Shown: positions 58,963 through 64,000 of the stretch, one piece after another
How positions within the stretch are numbered: position 1 is the stretch's first letter
How the letters are laid out: each line of letters opens with the position of its first letter
Assembly (NCBI GenBank): GCA_051657715.1
Contig: JBOFLF010000004.1
Coordinates: forward strand, 1 to 64,000
Source: JBOFBH01 sp051657715
Lineage (GTDB): Bacteria; Actinomycetota; Actinomycetes; Actinomycetales; Angustibacteraceae
Direction: 5' to 3'
DNA: 64,000 nt
Notes under the pieces: model-generated
Database searches by the model: none
Told to the model about the DNA's origin: nothing
The model's input: only the letters and a program-made list of their open reading frames with translations
Program-made: the position numbers and the translations under genes

Positions 58963-60567
58963 GTGAGGTCGAACGAGGTCGTATCGGATACCAACGAGGT
59001 CGTATCGGATAGCGCGGTTCGCGCAGCGATGGACTACGTGGCCCGACGAGGTGGTCACGGTCGCCTGACCGACGTGGGTGAGGCGACCGCCTCAGCGATG
59101 GCACTGGTAGCCCTCGACCGGGCAGCCGTGGCGACCCGTGGCACCGGAGTCGGCACGCTGGTCGAGTCGCTGTGCGCCGTGACCACCATCCAGCTGGCCG
59201 GTGGTGATGATGCCGGCGCGAGCGCGTCGGCCGGCGAGTGCGCGGACCTGGTCCGGCCCTCTCCCGTCGACGCGGTGCCGGACAGGCTGTGGCCATCCTT
59301 GACGGAGCTGTTCGCGCGGATCGCTGAGCGGCAACACGGTCAGGACGTACCGGCCGCGATCGCCAGCCAGGCTCTGAGCGTCGAGCTGCGCCGGCGGGCA
59401 CCGGTGCATTGTCAGGTGCCCGGCCGGCCCCTCCTCGCCGACCTGCTGCACCGGCTGTCGGTGCTCCAGTTGCTGAACCAGGATCCGGCTGCCGCGGCGG
59501 CGACCGCGGCGGAGGTGGTCGACGTCGGTCGTCGGACGATCGCTGGCCGGCCGGAAGGGTCCCTCGCCGATCTCGCCGATCTCGCCGATCACCTGGGCCA
59601 CCTGTCCGCCGCCAGCGGCGGCGCAGGCGACCGGGAGACGGCTCGTGCAGCCGCCGCCGAGGAGGCCGACATCCGCCGCCGGCTCCTCGTGGCTGGACAC
59701 GACGACCAGCTGGCCCCGCTCATCGATTCCTTGATGCTGCTGTCCGCTGAGCGCCGGTGGGTGCACCAGCAGGCCACGGCGGCGGCGACAGGGGCTGCGG
59801 TCGAACGTGTGGCGGAGCCTCGGAGGCGGGGGCCGCGGACAACCACGACAGGACCGGTGCCGCGCGGTCCGGTGCGCCGGACGTCCGTCGTTGGATAGCC
59901 GCGGCGGAGCCCACGCAGATCGCTCGCGCGGAGCAGGTGGTGACCGACTCCGAGCGCACCGTCGGACCGGAGCATCCCGACACCGTGGCCGCCAAGAAGG
60001 ACCTCGCTCGTTCGTATCGGCTGGCGGGACGACACAATGAGGCGACCGCTCTGGAGGAGCAGGTCGCGGGCCGCGCGCGAGCCCAGGCTCACTCCGGAGC
60101 AGGCCCTGGCTGCGTGCGAGAGCAGCCTGGGGGCCGAGCACCGCGACACCCTGATCGCCAGGCAGAACCTCGCCGACGCACACCGACGGGCCGGGCGGAC
60201 GGGTGACGCGATCCCGTTGCAGGAGCAGCTGGTGGCCAGCTATGAGCGGAACCTGGGCGCGGATCACCCCGAGACCCTGACGGCTCGACGCGGCCTCGCC
60301 GGGTCGTATCGGTCGGTGGGGCGCGACGATGAGGCGGTCGTGCTGGAAAAGCAGGTGGCGGCCGGGCAGGTGCGGCTGCTGGGGGCCGAACCCGCGGACT
60401 CCTTGGAGGTGAAGGGCCACCTCGCTCTCGCGTACCAGGAGACGAACCAGCTCCTTGAGGCGATCACCCATCACGAGCTCGTGGTGGCCGAGTCGCAGCG
60501 GGCGCTGGGCGCCGACCACCCGGTCACGGTGGAGGCGAGAAACAACCTCGCCGTCCTCGTCAGGTAG
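58963..60567 (+). pseudogene. TPR protein gene broken by two compensating frameshifts
   Basis: From 58963 (frame 1) codons read as a helical TPR-like protein to 59898. Homology to the TPR consensus continues in frame 3 (ARAEQVVTDSERTVGPEHPD ... LEEQV, about 59880-60075), then returns to frame 1 (ACESSLGAEHRDTLIARQNL ... ARNNLAVLV, to 60567). The repeat unit of about 42 residues (LGxxHPxTLxxRxxLAxxYR) is the NB-ARC/kinesin-light-chain type TPR_10. Two opposite shifts near 59870-59885 and 60075-60085 restore the frame. It is either a decaying gene, a programmed shift, or an assembly error in GC-rich repeats; the intact gene would give about 534 residues. Confidence 0.7.
58972..59013 (+). repeat. 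21-bp direct repeat x2 at the start of the TPR gene
   Basis: AACGAGGTCGTATCGGATACC then AACGAGGTCGTATCGGATAGC, adjacent, encoding NEVVSDT and NEVVSDS. It lies 9 bp after the GTG start. A 9-bp triplication (CTCGCCGAT x3, LADLADLAD) occurs later in the gene at 59563-59589. Confidence 0.95.
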
Positions 60568-60702
60568 CTGCTCGGTTGGTGCGGCCTGTGGGTGCCGCCT
60601 CAGCTGTGTGATGACGGGCTGGTCGCCCGACCAGCCCGTGGGCGGCGGGCGTCGATCGCTTCAGGCAACCCGACTTCGTCAGCAGGTGCAGGTGCAGGTG
60701 GC

Positions 60703-61803
60703 TCAGGTGTCGGTGCCGCGAGAGTGCATCAGCCGGCGCAACGACTCCAGCCGAGCAGGACCGGCCGAACCGGCACCCTCGTCCTCGACCCAGCGGTCGA
60801 GGGCGCAGTCCGGCTCATCGTGGGTGCACCCTCGCGGGCAGTCCGCGGCGCCCGCGGCCAGGTCCGGGAAGGCGATGAGCAGGTGCCGCGGGTCGACGTG
60901 CGCGAGGCCGAACGACCGCACCCCAGGGGTGTCCACGACCCAGGTGGGCTGCTCCGCGCCGCTCCCGGTGACCCGCAGGGCCACCGCCGACGTCGACGTG
61001 TGCCGCCCGCGGCCGGTGACCGCGTTGACCGCGCCGGTGGACCGCTCCGCATCTGGCACCAACGCATTGACCAAAGTCGACTTTCCGACACCGGAGTGCC
61101 CGACGAGCACGCTGCGCCGCCCGGCGAGGGCAGTGAGCACCTCTGACAGGCCGTCCAGCGTCCCGTCCGGGCGACGCCGGGTCACCACGGTCGGGAGCTG
61201 CAGGGGGGCGTAGTCGCGGAGGAAGGCCGCAGGGTCGGCCAGGTCGGCCTTGGTCATCACCAGCAGCGGTGTCAGGCCACCGTCATAGGCGGCGACGAGG
61301 CAGCGGTCGACCATCCGCGGGCGTGGCTGAGGTTCCGCGACGGCCGTCACCACGACCAGCTGGTCGGCGTTGGCCACCACGATCCGTTCGGCCGGATCGG
61401 TGTCATCGGCGGTCCGGCGCAACACCGTCCGCCGGGGTCGCACCCGAACCAGCCGGGCGAGCGTGTCCGGACCGCCGCTGAGGTCGCCGACCAGATCCAC
61501 CTCGTCGCCGACCACCACCGCTCGCCGGCCAAGCTCTCGCGCTCGTACCGCGATCACCCTCGTCGACGGGACGGTCTCGTATGACGGATCGGCGTTCATC
61601 TCGACCGTGTAGCGGCCTCGATCCACCGCCACCACCAGGCCAGATCGGGCGTCCACGTGCTGCGGCCGGTCCTTCGAGCGTGGTCTGCTGCCGCGTCGGG
61701 ACGGTCGCACCCGCGCGTCGCTCTCGTCGTACCGGCCGGCGTACCGATCGTCGTACCTGGACGCGTGGTCGGCGGTCCGGCGGTGAGGGTCCCGGGGGGT
61801 CAT
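60703..61803 (-). CDS. rsgA: Ribosome small-subunit-dependent GTPase A (RsgA)
   Basis: 366 aa from the ATG at 61801-61803. A circularly permuted GTPase: OB-like RNA-binding region near residues 55-110 (VVAVDRGRYTVEMNADPSYE), G4 LLVMTKADLADP, G1 SVLVGHSGVGKSTLVNAL, G3 WVVDTPGVRSFG, and a C-terminal zinc knuckle CPRGCTHDEPDC. It helps mature the 30S subunit. The first 50 residues are a disordered Arg/Asp-rich extension (RYDDRYAGRYDES) with repeats of RY-D. It follows aroA on the same strand with a 10-bp gap, as in mycobacteria. Confidence 0.96.
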   Translation of the reverse strand: MTPRDPHRRTADHASRYDDRYAGRYDESDARVRPSRRGSRPRSKDRPQHVDARSGLVVAVDRGRYTVEMNADPSYETVPSTRVIAVRARELGRRAVVVGDEVDLVGDLSGGPDTLARLVRVRPRRTVLRRTADDTDPAERIVVANADQLVVVTAVAEPQPRPRMVDRCLVAAYDGGLTPLLVMTKADLADPAAFLRDYAPLQLPTVVTRRRPDGTLDGLSEVLTALAGRRSVLVGHSGVGKSTLVNALVPDAERSTGAVNAVTGRGRHTSTSAVALRVTGSGAEQPTWVVDTPGVRSFGLAHVDPRHLLIAFPDLAAGAADCPRGCTHDEPDCALDRWVEDEGAGSAGPARLESLRRLMHSRGTDT

Positions 61804-61813
61804 GGCGGCACAC

Positions 61814-63262
61814 TCAGCACGTCGTCGATCCGGCCAGCAACCGACGCCATCGTTCCGTGAAGTCGGGCAGCGTCTTGCCGGTGGTTGCCACGTCCTGGAC
61901 GACCAGGTCGTCCACGGCGAGCCCGATGACTGCTGCGGCGGTGGCCATCCGGTGGTCGGCGTAGGTGTGGAACCGGCCACCGTGCAGCCGAGCGGGGTGG
62001 ATCCGCAGTCCGTCTTCGGTCTCGGCGACATTGCCGCCCAACCGGGTCAGCTCGGTGCGCAGCGCGGCCAGCCTGTCGGTCTCATGACCCCGCAGGTGCG
62101 CGATCCCGCGCAGCCGGGACGGGGAGTCGGCCAGCGCGGCCAACGCGGCGACCACCGGGGTGAGCTCGCCGACGTCGCGCAGGTCCACGTCGATCCCCTC
62201 GATGCCGTCGCCACCGGTGACCGTGAGGCCGTCGTCGTCCAGTCGGACGTCCGCCCCCATCGCGTCGAAGATGTCCCGGATGCCGTCTCCCGCCTGGGTG
62301 GTGGATGTCGGCCAGTCCGGTACCCGCACCTGACCACCGCTGACCAGGGCCGCGGCCAGGAACGGTGCCGCGTTCGACAGGTCCGGCTCGACCTCCAGGT
62401 CGAACGCCCCGATCGGCCCCGGCCGTACCAGCCAGGTGTTCGGCCCGCCCGTGCCCGTGCCGTCGCTGACGTCACCGACCGTGGAGGCACCCAGGTCGCC
62501 AGCCACGTCGACGTCCACGCCGAGGTCGCGCAGCAGCGTGACCGTCATGGTGAGGTGCGGCTGGCTCGGCACCGGTGGTCCGACGTGGTGCACCGTGACA
62601 CCCCGCTGATAGCGGGCACCAGCCAGCAGCAGTCCGGAGACGAACTGGCTGGACGCCGATGCGTCCAGGGTCACCTCGCCCCCCGGCACGGTGCCGCCGC
62701 GGCCGAACACGGTGAACGGCAGCGTCCCGCGGTTCTCATCCTGGATCGGCACGCCGAGGTCGCGCAACGCCTGGAGCACCGGAGCCATGGGGCGTTGGCG
62801 GGCCGCGGGGTCGCCGTCCAGCCGGACCTCGCCGTCCGCGAGGGCGGCCACCGGCGGCACGAAGCGCATGACGGTGCCGGCCAGGCCGGCGTCCAGCTCG
62901 ACCCCACCGCGCAGTGATCCGGGGTGCACCACCCAGTCCGTTGGCTCTGCGGCCAGGTGGTCGCCGGTCCGGTGGACCGCGGTGTCGTCGGTCGGCGCGG
63001 CGTCCTGGATGTCGCAGCCCAGCGTGCGCAAGGCCGCCGCCATCAGCACGGTGTCTCGCGATCGCAGCGGTCGGCGCAACCGGGAGGGACCCGCGGCCAA
63101 CGCGCCCAGCACCAGGAGCCGGTTGGTCAGGGACTTGCTGCCTGGTATCGCCACCACGGCCGCGACCGGTCCCAGCGCCCGCGGCGCGGCCCAGTCACCT
63201 GGCTCCAGGAGCGGTGCTGGAGCGGTCGGGCGTTGGCGGGCAGGGTCGGTGTCGTCGGTCAT
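61814..63262 (-). CDS. aroA: 3-phosphoshikimate 1-carboxyvinyltransferase (EPSP synthase)
   Basis: 482 aa from the ATG at 63260-63262. Sixth step of the shikimate pathway: PEP plus shikimate-3-phosphate to EPSP. Signatures: AIPGSKSLTNRLLVLGALA, GLAGTVMRFVPPVAALADG, QRPMAPVLQALRDLGV, ASASSQFVSGLLLAG, LEVEPDLSNAAPFLAAAL, GHETDRLAALRTELTRLG and YADHRMATAAAVIGL. The length is about 50 residues above the usual 430; an insert with GTGTGG (around 290-310) and an N-terminal extension account for it. In an operon with rsgA; divergent from the SRAP gene. Confidence 0.97.
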   Translation of the reverse strand: MTDDTDPARQRPTAPAPLLEPGDWAAPRALGPVAAVVAIPGSKSLTNRLLVLGALAAGPSRLRRPLRSRDTVLMAAALRTLGCDIQDAAPTDDTAVHRTGDHLAAEPTDWVVHPGSLRGGVELDAGLAGTVMRFVPPVAALADGEVRLDGDPAARQRPMAPVLQALRDLGVPIQDENRGTLPFTVFGRGGTVPGGEVTLDASASSQFVSGLLLAGARYQRGVTVHHVGPPVPSQPHLTMTVTLLRDLGVDVDVAGDLGASTVGDVSDGTGTGGPNTWLVRPGPIGAFDLEVEPDLSNAAPFLAAALVSGGQVRVPDWPTSTTQAGDGIRDIFDAMGADVRLDDDGLTVTGGDGIEGIDVDLRDVGELTPVVAALAALADSPSRLRGIAHLRGHETDRLAALRTELTRLGGNVAETEDGLRIHPARLHGGRFHTYADHRMATAAAVIGLAVDDLVVQDVATTGKTLPDFTERWRRLLAGSTTC

Positions 63263-63392
63263 GGAACCAGTCTTCCTGTACAGCACCGGTGCCGTCACAT
63301 GAGTAAGCGGGTGCACGGCGCTCCAGTAGCTCTGTGGACGCCCCGACACCCCCCGAGCTGGTGGGACGCCCGGCCTGGCACGCTGCTTTGCC

Positions 63393-64000
63393 ATGTGCGG
63401 TCGGTACACGGTCAACGCCCGGGCCGACGACCTGATGGCGGACTTCGAGGTCGAGCTGGACGGTTCCGACGGCCAGCAATGGCGTCGGTACAACGTGGCA
63501 CCCACGGATGAGGTGCCCATCGTGGTGCAACGCCCGCGGCGGGGTGAGCCGCAGGCCGCGCCGATCCGGCAGCTGCGAGCGGTGCGGTGGGGACTGGTGC
63601 CCTCATGGGCGAAGGATTCGCGTCAGGGTGGCCGGTTGATCAACGCGCGCGCCGAGTCGCTGCTGACCGCGGCGCCGCTGCGCCGGGCGGCGGTCGCACG
63701 GCGCTGCCTGGTTCCGGCCGACGGGTGGTACGAGTGGCAGAGCAGTCCAACCGCCACGGACGTCCGTGGCCGCCCGCGCAAGCATCCCTTTTTGGTCGTT
63801 GCCGCGGACGGCCAGCGGCTGGCCTTCGCCGGGGTGTACGAGTTCTGGCGCGATCCGCACGCCGCCGGCAACCAGGACGCCCCGGCCCCCGGAGGCACGA
63901 GTTCCGCCTGGCTGGTCACCTGCGCCATCGTCACGACCGTCGCCGAACCTGGCCTGGACCGGCTGCATCCGCGGATGCCGGTGGTGCTGCCGAGCGAGCG
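63393..64000 (+). CDS. SRAP-domain abasic-site sensor protein (HMCES/YedK), 3' end outside window
   Basis: About 202 residues visible; the frame is open to the right edge. The protein begins MCGRYTVNARADDL, where Cys2 (N-terminal after Met removal) is the catalytic cysteine that forms a thiazolidine crosslink to abasic DNA. Other motifs: YNVAPTDEVPIVV, VRWGLVPSWAKD, NARAESLLTAAPLRRA, CLVPADGWYEW (with the glutamate) and LHPRMPVVLP (His-x-Arg-Met-Pro). It shields single-stranded-DNA abasic sites and may have a peptidase-like release activity. Divergent from aroA, as with Rv3226c/aroA in mycobacteria. Confidence 0.95.
   Translation, partial: MCGRYTVNARADDLMADFEVELDGSDGQQWRRYNVAPTDEVPIVVQRPRRGEPQAAPIRQLRAVRWGLVPSWAKDSRQGGRLINARAESLLTAAPLRRAAVARRCLVPADGWYEWQSSPTATDVRGRPRKHPFLVVAADGQRLAFAGVYEFWRDPHAAGNQDAPAPGGTSSAWLVTCAIVTTVAEPGLDRLHPRMPVVLPSE

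Overview
The window is about 70% G+C and reads as a chromosome segment of an actinobacterium (Actinomycetota). I see a high-GC coding bias, many GTG starts, WhiB7, AdnA/AdnB, mycoredoxin, a WS/DGAT acyltransferase and actinobacteria-specific DUF families (DUF3107, DUF3152, DUF2342, DUF6459, DUF5679). The genus cannot be named from the sequence alone. There is no phage, IS element, integrase, CRISPR array or rRNA operon. One tRNA gene (initiator tRNA-fMet) is present.

Layout. 1-6.7 kb: a tandem-GNAT acetyltransferase (cut by the left edge), secA, and convergent to it a LysM membrane protein plus a DUF6459 protein; then a small conserved protein and an excisionase-type HTH protein. 7-15 kb: a CpaB-like/CpaE-like pair, a WS/DGAT acyltransferase with a patatin-like hydrolase, a DUF2855 protein, a PHP phosphoesterase and a RecB-type nuclease. 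15-19 kb (minus strand): a DUF2236/MpaB protein, an RsbW-like kinase, a 2H phosphoesterase and a DEAD-box helicase.

From about 17 to 52 kb the order closely follows what I recall of the M. tuberculosis Rv3211-Rv3193 neighbourhood: DEAD helicase, ferritin-like protein, DUF3107, TetR, DUF3152, MoeB/ThiF-rhodanese, ATL, adnA, adnB, nudC, mycoredoxin, uvrD2, whiB7, ABC1 kinase, ThiF-like protein, DUF2342, Lon-like PDZ protease and UPF0182. It combines DNA repair (AdnAB, UvrD2, ATL), redox and NAD metabolism (mycoredoxin, NudC), sulfur/molybdopterin activation (MoeZ-like, MoaE) and intrinsic antibiotic resistance (WhiB7). The whiB7 leader is unusually readable: AT-rich box, -35/-10, a uORF with a strong Shine-Dalgarno, and a terminator-like attenuator.

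52-64 kb: initiator tRNA, a divergent glutamine synthetase, class II DAHP synthase, an STAS/ATPase regulatory pair, small hypotheticals, HisN, a TPR gene broken by two compensating frameshifts, then rsgA-aroA and a divergent SRAP (HMCES/YedK) gene cut by the right edge.

The most unusual feature is window-wide: at least twenty short tandem-repeat arrays, most with a 15-bp unit. In coding regions they are multiples of 3 (15, 18, 24 bp) and place low-complexity loops inside otherwise conserved core proteins (WS/DGAT, DUF2855, TetR, AdnA, AdnB, NudC, UvrD2, UPF0182, DUF3152). Intergenic arrays have 13-17 bp units. This looks like a genome-wide minisatellite-generating process.
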